64,000 nucleotides of DNA from Chenopodium formosanum (GCA_024500155.1 CM044880.1:6448001-6512000), one strand, 5' to 3'. Positions 25,401 to 36,716 are shown, numbered from the stretch's first letter. The notes: generated by a model from the sequence alone, not told the origin. Numbers and translations are program-made.

Positions 25401-28170
25401 CATTTTCTGATAACTTGCCTTTGCTGGGCTTCCACAACAAGCATATGGCTGATTCTATTTTGATGGTGGAGGTTCTGTTTTATCTAGCAATCTTCTCTTT
25501 CCACATTTATTGTTTCAAGTGTATAGGGCCTTTCTATATCACGATAAGTGTTTTAGTCATCTTAAGTGTCCTGCTCTACTTCTACGTAGAGTGTACTTTT
25601 ATTTTGTCGACATCTTGTATATATAATTCTCAAGATATCGAATATAAACTCATGATTTGTTTTGGATACCACTGATAATTGCACTCAAGATCTTGTCTGC
25701 CTGAAATTGATAGTCACATTACTTTCACATACCCCGGAGTAACTTAGGATGTTTGGATAAGTAGTCATCTTTTCACATGGAGTAATATAACTTGCAAAAA
25801 ATCTTTTTGTATAATGATTTAGTTTCTTGTTAATTATGTGAGGTTGGGGCTACGTGAATTAATTTTCTGGACAGGGGGAGTTGAAGATTTAAGGAAGTAT
25901 TTTACATTCTAAAATATGTCACTTTTTGCTGAAATATCAGTTCAAGATGGAATATTTACCCCCTTTAAATTGTTGCTGTCTATTTGAGCTTCAGAATACC
26001 ACACGTCCACACTAGGATCATCTTATTGATTTTTGTCCATGGAAATTTGAGTTACGTGTACTTAAAAGTTAATTATGGAATTTCTTGTTCTACAGACTTG
26101 AGCATTCTGCTGTTAGCATAGCTGATTCTGTTCAACATGATGCAAGTTCTATTGCTCCATCGTTCTTAGAGGTTTGAATTGCTTTCCCTATTGTGTCTTT
26201 AGCATCCTCACTTTTTGATTCCTAAGGAAAATATATTCAAGCTTTTATTTTGTTAGACTGGAAAAGCTATTACTTTCAAGGGAATGCAAGTTCTTGAAAA
26301 CGTGGGCAAGGAGACTATGGATTTGTTGATCTCTGAGACTGGTATGGAAGTTGATAAGAAGTTTGATGGAGATGATCATGAAAGTCACGACAACCAGTAT
26401 GAGGAAATGACATTTGACCGGTGCTTCTATATATATGGAGGCCCCGAACAATTGGAGGTTTGTTTTGTTGCAAAAGGAAGTTTCATCCAGTGAGATGATT
26501 TATTGATCACCTAACAAACTTTTACATGTATTTTAGGAATTGGAGGCATTGTCAAGCCATTATGCTCTAATTTTTAACAGAAGAAAAGGCAAGTTATCAT
26601 CAGAGGAGAAGTCATTATATGAGGGAAAGGTGAAGCAGGTTGAGGAAATTCTTAATTTGAATACTGAAAGTGAGAGAACCACCCTGCAATCAGACAAAGG
26701 AAAGAATATAGAAATTGGGGCTGAAGACACTGAACTCAAGAGCTTACATGACTCAAGTCTTAGTAAGGCTGCTGACTTGGCCGCAGGGTAAACGTCTGCT
26801 ATTTTTCTTTTTGTGCTATTAGTATATATCTCATGAAGTCGTGGTAATTCATGTAGACAAGATTTTGTGGATAAAGCTCATTTGTTAATGCTCTTTCCTT
26901 GATTGTGAGGACTATATGGCCCTATGCTTAATTTGTGCTCATGGGATCCATTTTGATGACGAAACTCTACAGTAAACAATAATGTAGTCATAATATACTA
27001 ATGTCTGGAAGAACAAATAACAATAACTAACTGCTAAATATGAATTTCTTACAAGCAAATCCTCAAGATCTCATTCCAGAAGCTAAAATTGATTGTTATT
27101 CTTTATTTGAAATAATCATTATGAACTGTCCTTGTTATGCTAGAGGTGGAAGTCTAGGTCCCGTTTCTTGTAATTTGAGGCTTTAATATAGTAGTGGTTT
27201 AAAGATGCTAATTGTACATATATGCTCTCTTCTTTTTGTTCATTCTATATTGTCAATATTTCAGGGACATGAATGTGCAAGTGTTATCTTTATGGACATA
27301 TTTCTGGATGTTAATATATGTCAAACTTGATCTCTCTTGTGTTTTTTATGTTTCAGGTTTACTAGTGCCCTAGCTGGGGTAAGTGCTAATGACATTATCC
27401 AGAGGACTACTGGCAGACTGGAAGCTTTACACTCTGAAGGGGTCCATGTAAGTGGTTACTTTGCATCTTTTTTCTAAATCTTAACGTTTCAAGTTTATTT
27501 CAATTAAGTTTTTCTTTTTTGAATCTCGCAGAGGCTGTCAGAGATTTGTTGTTTTGCCATGACTCAATTACTGATGTTGGGGAAATCCATGATATCCAGT
27601 GCAAGCAAAAATCAGGAGGAAAATGCAGATGAGAATATGATTAAAATTGAATGGCCAGAAGATTCTCTTGAAAAGGCTAAAATAATCAGATCCAAGGCTC
27701 AATCTATGATCGAGAGCATGGAAGCTGTTTCTAACAGCTTCATTACTGGTAATTTCCCCCTCAAACATGTGAAAATTTTGATTAATTTGTCTTATGCAAA
27801 ATGCCTTAATTTTTACGTCAGAACTAAGAATTTGATATTCCCACAAGTCAAATATGTCGATGATTGTCAGTAAATTAGATTAGCCTTTTCCTACTTGCTA
27901 CAGCCTTGCGATTTGGCCTTTTAGAATGTTCATAATCTTGCTTCTCCCTCAGGTATATCCGATGTGACTGAAGCTTACCTTGCTGCCATGAAACTTGTTT
28001 CAACAACTGATTCTCATGAAACTCCTCAAGAGAAGTCAATTCAAGACAGAGCCGATGCATTTTCAGAACATCTCCGCGCAGATCAGACTATTGCTGTGGA
28101 TAAAATTCAAGACGGCCTTCAATACTTGTGCTTTGTTGCCATGTCCACCTCCATGCCTCCTGCTCCCTGA
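22423..28170 (+). CDS. conserved plant protein of unknown function (BAT2-annotated, At2g15860-like)
   Basis: Nine exons keep one frame: 22423-22614, 24061-24225, 24296-24393, 26096-26171, 26257-26457, 26537-26787, 27357-27447, 27532-27748 and 27953-28170, giving 502 residues. The N-terminus is acidic, followed by Gly/Trp-rich GGGGGGWGGWGFSPLSYLSD and an Ala-rich helix. The middle has GLKVIDGSVENFASGAWKAL and ITFKGMQVLENVGKETMDLL, amphipathic segments reminiscent of membrane-surface proteins, then DRCFYIYGGPEQLEELEALS. The C-terminal half is helical and acidic, ending MPPAP. I recall this family in Arabidopsis only as a BAT2-domain annotation, with no established role. Intron 1 is about 1.45 kb, and a small unseen exon there cannot be excluded because exon 1 ends at the weak donor after ACT. 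The neighbourhood with PEX and CBP1 supports orthology. Confidence 0.85.
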
Positions 28171-29212
28171 AGAAGCAGGATTTTATCTGTAAATAGTGAC
28201 CTAACTAGATTTCTCACTTCTGTTTTCATCCAAATTGTTCAATGAAGGGAAGTAGCATGTCCACTCCATTGAGACATCTTGTGCTAGTTTTTGATTGCAC
28301 TAGAAATAGGATCAGTTGCATAGAAATACAGAAGCCAGAAGTAAATTTGTTAGTAGATGTTATAACGTACAATTTGTAGTGCTGTATTGTGATTTAGGTT
28401 TCTTTGAAATTTCAAAATGGGATGAAACCTTGGTGTGAACTGTGAAGTGCAATTGTAAAGTTGTCTTTTAAAAAAAAAAAAGTACAATTGTGAAGTAGGA
28501 AGGAAAAGTTACAAATATAAAGCCACAAAACCTAATCAAACGCAAGACTTGGTAAATAAGCAAAACACTACTCGGTAGTCGGTAGTAATTACCACGGTTT
28601 ATAATTATTTACTTTTTGTATTCAGTTTTACCACGCTCTATTAGGCGAACAACTTTATTATTAGTCGTGCAAAATATTATTACTCCGTACTCGTATCAAT
28701 TAAGAGATTAAAGACTATAATTTTTTATTTACTTATGTAGTATTTATTTATTTCGTTATTATGACTAGTACATGTGTTGTTTGAAAAGATTATATGGGAT
28801 AAAATGATTATACGGGTCTAGTATTCGAGTGTGAATTTCAATGTATTATCCAATCAATAGTTTCACGATGAATTTATCAAGTTATGGAGTAATTTTGACG
28901 TAATAACTAGTGTAGGACAAGAAAATTTATGTAGACATTAATTACTTTTTTTTTGTTTTAAAAACTGCAAAACCAGTTTTGGAATATTAGCATCAATGAT
29001 GACTTAATTGACTATTGACACCCAAAAAAACACAAATGCACTACTACTCCCGTAAATAAAGAATAAAACTTACAAACATTTGTCAGCTTTAATTCAGTAA
29101 CTTCTTTGAAAAATGTAACACCTTACCTTATTATACTCCACAATTAAACACCATTTCCATTTTCATTTCTAAACTTCTGTAAAAAATAAAAAAAATTCAG
29201 TAGCTAGGATCA
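28171..29212. other. 3' UTR and intergenic region
   Basis: The first few hundred bases are the 3' UTR of the preceding gene. The rest is AT-rich with scattered CTCCGTA-like words and no complete element. Confidence 0.4.
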
Positions 29213-31074
29213 ATGAAGAAAAGGAGAAGAGGAGAAGAAGGGAGTAATAAAGATAAAAATTTTAAGAAAATAAATCCCAAGAAATTCTACAAAATTATCC
29301 TCCCTAAAATTCTCCAATCCAAAACCCTGGTAAGTACTTCTTTCTTTCTTTTTTTTGTTTATAATTTTTTTGCATGTTTTTTTTTTTTTTTTTTTTTTTT
29401 TGGAAGCATGCATGATTTATGGTTGATAACTTGACATCAATTTTTTTTTTTTTTTTTTTTGGTATAATTTATGACATGATAATTGTATATAGCTAGCAAG
29501 GTACTCGATCTGGTCCGTTAGAGGTAATTAACATGGAATTGGCTTAAAATAACAAAATGTAATTACGTTGATAATTTTCAAATTTTCATAATTATTGAGA
29601 CCAACTGCTCCATCTTGTACGGCATGTTAAATATGCATCAAATCTTACACATAGTATGTTGTCAAAAAAAAAAAAAAAAAAAAAAAAACTTAGAAATAGT
29701 ATGTGAAGATTATAGAGTAGTCCTGAAGAATGGTACGGCTAGAGATATATAAAGTGTCATATCTTGGAACGTCACTTACATATGTTGATAGAGTATAAAA
29801 CATATTTCTGGGCATCAACCATCAGTTTAAGCTTTGGTCCTCTAACATGGTATTGGAGCCAACGTGACACAAAGGTCACGGGTTCGAATCTCATTTGCCC
29901 CTTCAACATAGGAATATGAAACGGAGGTAGTATAAGACTACAAATTACAGAGTAAGAGCATATTGAGTGTAACTAACTTAGTTTGTTGTATGACTTCTTT
30001 TCGATGGAATGGAGTATTTATAATTGTAATTCTGTTCTTCTTTCTGTAATGCATATCAAAATCCATAGTATAAAATATACTTGTATATGATATGATTTGG
30101 TTTTTTGACAGAGTATTCCTGATGCATTTGCAAAGAAGTTTGGCTCTCGGCTTCCAACAGATGCCACACTTACAATCCGAACTAGTCTTTCGTGGGAGAT
30201 TGCACTCGAAAAGGTTGATAACAAGCTTTGCTTTACTAAAGGATGGGCAAATTTTATGGAACAGAATGCTATAAAATATGGTTACTTTCTGGAGTTCGAG
30301 TATCAAGGGAAAAAACATTTCAATGTTTACATATTCGATTTATCTTGTAGTGAGATCGACTATCCTACAAAATATGATCAATATGCCAAGCATAAGTTTC
30401 CTCTTAATCGAGGTCATGGTGCCAATGTTAAGGAAAAGGTTGTAGAGGACGACGAAGATGAAGCAGAAAAGAATATGCACAGGAATAATGGCAAAGTATT
30501 GGAGCGTAACAGCAACAGCAAGAGCCCCTCATTCACCATTACTGTGCGAAATTCTCATGTCTCGGACCAGTGCGGCTATTTGGTGAGCCCTCAAGCTTAT
30601 GTTATACTTAGCTTCATATTGAATACTAAATTGTATGCTATCATGAATTAACACTACCTTATATCCTGCGTAACGTACTAGCTAGTCCAATTTACTCTTA
30701 TATGTTGTATCAACGTTTGTCACGTTGATGCATTAGCCTGCATAATAGTTCAATTTACACTTGTACTATCGCCGTTTCTTATTATTTGCAACAAAGGTGT
30801 ATTATTCTCATCTGTTTTTTCTCAGCAATTTCCCCTGGGGTTTAGTGACAAACACATGGAGAAGTCGTACGAATCTGTCACGTTACTAACAGAGGATGGA
30901 AGGGAGTGGCATTTAGAATGCCATGTTTATGAGAAACTTCTGCGTTTGAGGGGGCAAGATTGGAAGAAATTCATGCAAGAAAACCATTGGAAGGAACATA
31001 AAGGAGAGGAGTACACATTCATGTTGGTGGACAAGACAAGTAGCAGTGTTACGTTTCAAGTGATTAAAGAATAG
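29213..31074 (+). CDS. two-B3-domain transcription factor, VRN1/REM-like
   Basis: Three exons (29213-29329, 30112-30582, 30826-31074) give 278 residues. A basic N-terminus (MKKRRRGEEG) precedes a first B3 domain at about 20-125 (KKFYKIILPKILQSKTLSIP, SWEIALEKVDNKLCFTKGWA, HFNVYIFDLSCSEIDYP). This is close to the first B3 of VERNALIZATION1. An acidic linker (VVEDDEDEAEK) follows, then a second B3-like domain at about 180-276 (SPSFTITVRNSHVSDQCGYL, EWHLECHVYEKLLRLRGQDW, EYTFMLVDKTSSSVTFQV). VRN1 binds DNA with little sequence specificity and maintains FLC repression after cold. Whether this gene does so is unknown. Arabidopsis VRN1 (341 aa) is longer, mainly in the linker. In Arabidopsis VRN1 lies beside the two dioxygenases whose homologues are also in this window. 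Confidence 0.85.
29815..29905 (+). repeat. possible tRNA-derived SINE fragment in B3-gene intron 1
   Basis: Contains GGTTCGAATC at 29881-29890, matching a Pol III B box, preceded by an ACATGGTATTGGAGCC stretch. No A box at the right distance or tail could be confirmed, and it does not fold as a tRNA by eye. Confidence 0.25.
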
Positions 31075-31254
31075 ATTACTTTGTCTAATCTTATGCTAAC
31101 TTATACATTTTGATCGTAGTTAGATGTTTGTAATAATTTATGAAGAAGCTAGCATTATTACTATACCGGTATACCCTTGCTATTGGCTCGCGTGTCATGT
31201 GTGATAAAGTTATAAGAAAAAGAATGTTGGAAAGCGGAGAGAATGAAAGAAATT

Positions 31255-31760
31255 AGAAAACTTGATTATATATTATAAAAGAATAATTCTAATACAATTT
31301 CTATGATTCACATAAGGATTTACAAAAATCAAATAACATATATACTCCGTAATTAGTGATTACAAAAGATAATAGAATGAAAGAAAACTTGATTATATTA
31401 CTAAAGAATAATATCCTATACAATTCTATGATTCACCTAAGGATTTACAAAAATGAAATAACATAATTAGTGATTACAAAAGATAATAGAATGAGAAAAG
31501 GCTTGATTATATAATTATATTACTAAGGAATAATCAATACAGTATTTATAACCTTATTATTTTTGCTAAATTAAAAATATTTTACTGATTTTGTATTACA
31601 TTTAAAGTGAATAGAGCCTTGTAATTACAAAAGATAATAGAGAGAGAAAGCTTGATTATATTACTAAAGAATAATTAAGAACACAATTTCTATGATTCAT
31701 CCAAGGATTTACAAGAATCAAATAATATAATTAGTGATTACAAAAGATAATAACTAAGAT
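31255..31760. repeat. tandem array of about four 110-130 bp units
   Basis: The unit runs from CTTGATTATATTACTAAAGA through CTATGATTCA and AAGGATTTACAA to AATTAGTGATTACAAAAGAT. Copies start near 31258, 31386, 31501 and 31650. The third is partly replaced by unrelated sequence. No ORF. Confidence 0.75.
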
Positions 31761-31904
31761 GTTTACATAACATAATATCCAAATATGCCAAGGATGATAG
31801 ATACGATAATAATGTACCTCTAGGAGTCTCTAGGATCATATTATGATGTCCATCGATGTTGCACAAGTTGCTACATGCATTTGATTTTTGGTGATTTTTT
31901 TTTG

Positions 31905-32005
31905 TTGTTGTTTAGAGAGCCACAAGGGTGGGGGTGAGCATCGATCCCATGATCTCCTAGAAGTGAGAGGGAAGCTCTAACCACTTAAGCTATCCCTCAC
32001 TCTCA
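31905..32005 (-). repeat. tRNA-derived SINE-like element
   Basis: On the minus strand it reads GGATAGCTTAAGTGGTTAGA, close to a Pol III A box, then about 35 bases later ATGGGATCGATGC, close to a B box. T-rich runs lie on both sides in plus orientation. The distance and order fit a tRNA-related SINE head. The boundaries are approximate. Confidence 0.45.
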
Positions 32006-32548
32006 TTTTTTTTTGGTGATATTCTACATATGCATTCGATAAATGTTAAATACGGGTCTGGGCCGCACCCGTCACGGGAGAATGCAAGTCCACCACTTTA
32101 ACAAGACCAAGGAGGTTCCACCTCAAAACCATATGGCAATGAGGGGAGTAGCCCCTTAGCCTTCTATAGTGGTGGTAATTCTTGAATTCTTTCAATGTGG
32201 GATTTCATTACCGCTACACTCCCTTTTTAGTGTTTAGTGTGGGACAAGAGAATGCTCATATGTGGGTTGTTCATGGGCTCAACACTCCCCCTCACATGTG
32301 AGCTGTCCATAGTGTTTGGCCCAGTATACCTTAGCCATTAAGGCCCCGATCGTGGGTCTGGCTCTGATACCATGTTAAATACGGGTCTGGGCCGCACCCG
32401 TCATGGGAGAGTGCAAGTCCACCACTTTTACAAGACAGAGGTTCCACCTCAAAATCATATGGCAATGAGGGGAGTAACCCCCTAGCCTTATATAGTGGTG
32501 GTAACTCTTGAATTCTTTCAATGTGGGATTTCATTACCACTGCACTCC

Positions 32549-34285
32549 TGATGTGTCTATTTTATATAGTATTTTACCCCCGTCCCTTGGTCATAATTAG
32601 TAGTGTTTTTGGCTCTTTAGAGCCACTTTTATTACTAATTGGTGTTTTCTAGTGTTTTCGTAGATTTGGTTGACTTTTGCAGGGATTTATGCTTTTGGAG
32701 TATTTTCCCGAGATATTTTGGAGCAATCACGAGCATTGGAGAAACACGACCAGATTTTATAGCCCAGGGCCGGTTAGAGTCATCGAACCGGTGATTAAGG
32801 GCTCAGTATAGGTGATACCGGGGCATTTGGACTTAGTATTCAAGACCCAAAGAGGAAACCCAGATTGGCCCAAAGAATTGGAGCCCAATCGTAGTCCAAA
32901 TAGTGGCCCAAGAGAGCTGCCCGGCCAAAAAGGCTGGCGCCCGGAGGCGCGCCCGGCCGGGCGGGAGAAGCAAAGGTCGGCGCCCGGCCAAAGAGGCTGG
33001 CGCCCGGAGGCGCGCCCGGCCGGGCGGGAGAAGCTTAGGCTGGCGCCCGGTGACGCGCCCGGCCGGGCGCGAGATTAGTAGTAATGAGCAAAAAAGGCGC
33101 GCCCGATCGGGCGGTGCCTCGCCCGATCGGGCGCGTGTTATTGTTAGGAGACGCTTAACGTCGTTTTAATTTGTTTTAGTTTAGGATTTTTGTATGGAGT
33201 ATAAATACTCCTCCGTAATACAATTTTAGGATCTCTTCTTCTTCTCCTCTTTACTCTTTCTTTACTCTCTTAATTATTCTCTTAGAATTCTCTCTCTAAA
33301 CCTTTGTTCTTAACTCTTCCATTAATTCCATATTACTTTTTGGTAACAATTTCTTCCCCTTTAACTTCAGTTATTTTATTTGCTTCCTTGATTATGCTTT
33401 TATTTATTTATTTGATTAGTTTAGTCATGATGATTTGTGAGTAGTTTAATTTCTAGGGTTTATGGGGATCTAATAAATAATATGAAGGGGTAATTTATTG
33501 TTGTTAATTATCAATGCTAGATTAATTTCCTATTGATTGATTTAATGCTCTGTGACTAGATTAGGCCTATCTTTTATGCATGAGTTTGACAATATTGATT
33601 CAAGAATCGAGAGATGAGAATTAATGTTTAGGTCTAGTTTCAATAGGTAAGTTAATTTATAAATGGTTAAGTCAAGATTCGAGAGATGAGATTTAATACC
33701 GGTAGATTAATTCTGTGATTGTAATACGTAGTGAAAGCCCTTTACAATCTGGTTAATTGATGCATTGATGATTGACTATTATTGATTATTGATATTGCAT
33801 GATAATTTCCTATTGAATTGTTTTAATGTTTTACAATTGCGGCTTGTAAAAGTATAGCAATATTAAATTGATGAATCGAGCAGATGTTAATTTGATATTA
33901 AAGGCTATTTTCAATAAGAACTTAGATCTAGTAAATTGCGAGAGCCTGTTAGATCTATGTTGATTAATAAATTGCGAGAGCCTGTTAATCATGTTATTTA
34001 TGCAATGTCAATGATTGATTACTATGTTTTACCCTGGAGTATTATTTATTGGTGAACCTATGCCCTAGATCCTTTTATATATTGTTTTCTCCCTATTCCT
34101 ATTCTTTGTAGTTTAGTTTCATACTCAAATATAAATATTGGTTACTTAGATAATTTAGATTATAATAATTAGTTAGGAGTAAAAAGACTTGTTTCCCAGT
34201 GGAAATCGACCCTACTTCCCTATCTACTTTAGTTAGAGGATTTAGGTATTTACTTTTGATTAGGGGATACGACTTTACCCTGTCA
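32549..34285 (+). mobile_element. solo LTR (1,737 bp) nested in the TRIM
   Basis: Begins TGATGTGTC and ends CCCTGTCA, has TG...CA ends, and is bordered by the 5-base duplication ACTCC (32544-32548, 34286-34290). It interrupts the right TRIM repeat at a place where the left repeat reads through. A TATAAATA box at 33200-33207 gives plus orientation. The size and style suit a Ty3/gypsy element of the Tat/Athila kind, but no internal domain remains to prove it. There is no sign of gag or pol, so the internal part was probably lost by LTR recombination. Confidence 0.85.
32920..33140 (+). repeat. GC-rich repeats inside the solo LTR
   Basis: Units built on AGGCTGGCGCCCGG and CGCGCCCGGCCGGGCG recur, with AGGCTGG starting near 32931, 32994 and 33037. 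Two CGCCCGATCGGGCG palindromes follow. GC content is far above the surrounding AT-rich DNA, just upstream of the LTR TATA box. ORFs across it are repeat by-products. Confidence 0.8.
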
Positions 34286-34678
34286 ACTCCCCTTTTAGTG
34301 TTTAGTGTTTTAATTAGTGTGGGACAAGAGATGCTCACATGTGGGTTATTCATGGGTTCAACAATAAATGTGATATCAAATTATGTGACAAATGTGTGTC
34401 TAAAAATTGCATTCAAAGAACAAATAATAACCAACCTAATTTGGAAAAATACGATGTATCTTGACTCTTGTAGAGTCTAATATAACAATGGAATACAAAA
34501 AAAATAGAGTAAATATAATATAACATAATATAAATTTCACTTATAAATTGAATATCAAGGCTTCCATTTAGAATGATCCATTACATATGATGAACATTAA
34601 AGTATGAAACCTCCTTATTTTTAATAATTGGATAAGAGAAGTAGGTATAATAATCATTGCGAAACTATAGAATATAGA

Positions 34679-35009
34679 TCAACAATAACAATGACAATAA
34701 TGATTAGGGGGAGGGTGTGGGAAAACTTTGCAAAAGCCTCCTTTAGCGCAAGGTCTGTTGAGACATAAAGTGTTACAGTTGCTTTCACTTGGAGATCCTG
34801 GAATACATTCTCCTATATGGTTGTCTTTACAACATGACACTTGTAAAGTTCCAAGATCATCCGCTGCCAATATCATAATGATTAATAAATAAATAATTAT
34901 TACATGTAATTTATTATGTTAATGATAAAGATAAGTAATTAATGTACAAACCTGAACAAACCACAAGGGCAACAAAAAGTAGAGCTATCATCATACTGAT
35001 TTTCTTCAT
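34679..35009 (-). CDS. defensin-like secreted cysteine-rich peptide
   Basis: Two exons (35009-34952 and 34863-34679) encode 80 residues. Residues 1 to about 20 (MKKISMMIALLFVALVVCSA) form a signal peptide, with the intron just after it, the classic plant defensin-like gene layout. The mature part, about 60 residues, has ten cysteines: a CC pair, single Cys at spaced positions including GEC, NC, LC, PC and GGFC, and a C-terminal CxCxC. This is more than the eight of ordinary plant defensins. Upstream a likely 5' UTR intron (donor after TTTGAAG near 35254, acceptor near 35034) and a TATATATA box (35348-35341) support real transcription. The role could be antimicrobial or in cell-cell signalling, and the sequence does not decide which. 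Confidence 0.75.
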
Positions 35010-35170
35010 GTCTTCCAAAGTTTATCGAGGTCCTAAAAATAATCAAACTTAAGTATGCACTCTTATATGATATACTCTGAAAAAAAAATAATATGAATGT
35101 AATAAAGTAATGAATTTAATAGAGGGAAAAAATTGATCTAATACCCTAGAATTTTGTTGACAATAAAAAT

Positions 35171-35201
<31 letters not shown>

Positions 35202-35340
35202 GTTTTTAGGAAAATATAAAATAAAATTGAGAACATTTATATTTATAAAATTACCTTCAAATCTTAGACAAGTCTAGTGTAGAGACATTAACACCAATGC
35301 TATTGATTGTTGACAAGAATTCTTAGAGTAAATATGATCA

Positions 35341-35348
35341 TATATATA
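35341..35348 (-). promoter_or_regulatory. TATA box of the defensin-like gene
   Basis: TATATATA on the minus strand, about 90 bases upstream of the inferred leader-exon donor. Placed by motif and spacing only. Confidence 0.4.
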
Positions 35349-35392
35349 GTGTTGAATTTCATCCAGAAGAAAAAAAGTATAGTTGTAAATTG

Positions 35393-35543
35393 TATTTTAA
35401 TTTGGTAATTATATTCTTATTATCTTATATAATATTTTAACTTGGTAATTATATTCTTATTATCTTTAATTTGGTAATTATATTCTTATTATCTTATATA
35501 GTATTTTAATTTGGTAATTATATTCTTATTATCTTATATAGTA
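35393..35543. repeat. four-copy tandem repeat, unit about 30-43 bp
   Basis: TTGGTAATTATATTCTTATT followed by ATCTTATATAGTATTTTAA recurs four times with small variations (one copy lacks the second part). It lies immediately upstream of the defensin-like gene's TATA box. Confidence 0.85.
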
Positions 35544-35637
35544 GATTTCTTACCTCAATATGAGATTTCCTCTCTTTGCATCATTTTTACTAAAACTTAT
35601 TTAAAAAAAAAAAATCTAAATAAAGCAATTTGATAAC

Positions 35638-36322
35638 CATAATTTTTTCTATGCGGCCTGCTGTATCGTGCGGTAGGGGTTACTTGAGTTATCAGTCATG
35701 GGTTACTCGAGTTACCGGTCAGGGGTTACTCGAGTTGTAGGGGTTACTTAAGTTACTCGGTCATGGGTTACTTGAGTTACTCATGACCGAGTAACCCCTC
35801 AAGTAACCCTTGGTCGAGTAACCCCTCGAGCAATCCATGACCGAACCCCTCGAGTAACCCCGACCGATTAACCCCTTAAGTAACTCTTGACTAAACCCTC
35901 AAGTAACTAACCCCTGACTGAGTAACACCTCAATGAACCCCTGATTGAATAACCTCTCAAGTAACCCCTGACTGAACCCTCAAGTAGTAGCCCATAACCG
36001 AACTCCTTAACCCATGACAGAATTACTGACCGAATTACTCGAGTAACCCTAACCGAACTCCTTAAATAACCTCTAACCAAGTAACTTGAGTAACCCCTAA
36101 CCGAGTAACGAACTCGAGTAACCCTTAAAAAAGTAACTCGAATAACCCCTGCCCAATTAACCCCTTAAGTAACCCTTGACTAAGCGAACCCCTTTATGAA
36201 TCCCTCAAGTAACTCCTGACCGAGTAACCCCCGACTAAATAACTCGGGTAACCCCTAACAAATTAACTCGGGTAACCCCTATCACACGGTGTGGCCTGCG
36301 TGCTGCACCAAAAAGTTATTGT
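35638..36322. mobile_element. Mutator-like TIR element with inverted minisatellite body
   Basis: Flanked by the perfect 9-base duplication TTTGATAAC (35629-35637, 36323-36331). The left end CATAATTTTTTCTATGCGGC and the reverse complement of the right end (ACAATAACTTTTTGGTGCAG) align imperfectly, then both run into a TAGGGGTTAC segment. The body is a degenerate minisatellite of GGGTTACTCGAGTTACTCGG units. It runs in one orientation from about 35675 to 35780 and in the opposite one (GAGTAACCCCTGACC) to about 36290. No ORF. Transcripts would fold into long hairpins. Confidence 0.7.
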
Positions 36323-36331
36323 TTTGATAAC

Positions 36332-36716
36332 TGTTGACACCGAAATTTTGTTAATTTTTAGGTGTTAGATTTATGTAAATAAAAAATATCAAAAATTATG
36401 AGATATTTATCTTTATAATCCCGTAGAATATATGATTATTATTTTGGTAACTACTCTACTACTCTCTATTTAAAGAGGGTTATTTCTAGGGTTTAATTAG
36501 GCTCAGATGGAATAAGTCACAAAACCCCATCTTCTCCCTACAACCAAACATTGTAGGTACAATCGGAATAAGTTGATGGTAAATCAAACTTTTGGAGAGA
36601 GGAATCAAGAGATCTACGAGAGTTGTATTCCCATAAAACATCAATGAAATAATTATTCCCGTATATTTTCTACCTCTTTATTTGTATATTGCAGTATTGA
36701 AATTTTATGTTTTACA
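36332..36716 (+). mobile_element. probable LTR plus start of internal region (remnant)
   Basis: A TGTTGACACC...TTTTACA segment is followed directly by AATTGACACGATCGGTGGGA. That sequence resembles the primer-site junction seen in plant LTR retrotransposons (compare the usual ATTGGCGCCGT style). CTATTTAAAGAG at about 36467 could be its TATA box. No second LTR or target duplication was found. Confidence 0.4.

Larger units (their letters stand above)
32044..34363 (-). mobile_element. TRIM retrotransposon (interrupted by a solo LTR)
   Basis: Two direct repeats begin TGTTAAATACGGGTCTGGGC and end in CAACA: 32044-32284 (241 bp) and 32373-34363 (same repeat, split by the insertion at 32549-34285). 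Only 88 bases separate them. On the minus strand the spacer begins with TGGTATCAGAGC, the initiator-Met tRNA primer-binding site, directly after the LTR, and ends in the purine tract GAGGGGGAG. The whole is flanked by the perfect 5-base duplication ATAAA (32039-32043, 34364-34368). It carries no genes. The minus-strand 5' LTR keeps a TATATAA box (plus positions 32488-32494). Confidence 0.92.

Noticed and set aside
29881..29890. GGTTCGAATC as part of a tRNA gene
   Set aside because: No complete cloverleaf, anticodon stem or A box at proper distance could be made out.
32812..33169. Overlapping Arg/Gly/Pro-rich ORFs
   Set aside because: By-products of the GC-rich repeats inside the solo LTR; no conserved domain.
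35675..36290. GGGTTAC repeats as interstitial telomere sequence
   Set aside because: The unit is GGGTTACTCGAG-like, not the plant telomere unit TTTAGGG, and it is contained within TIR-flanked DNA.
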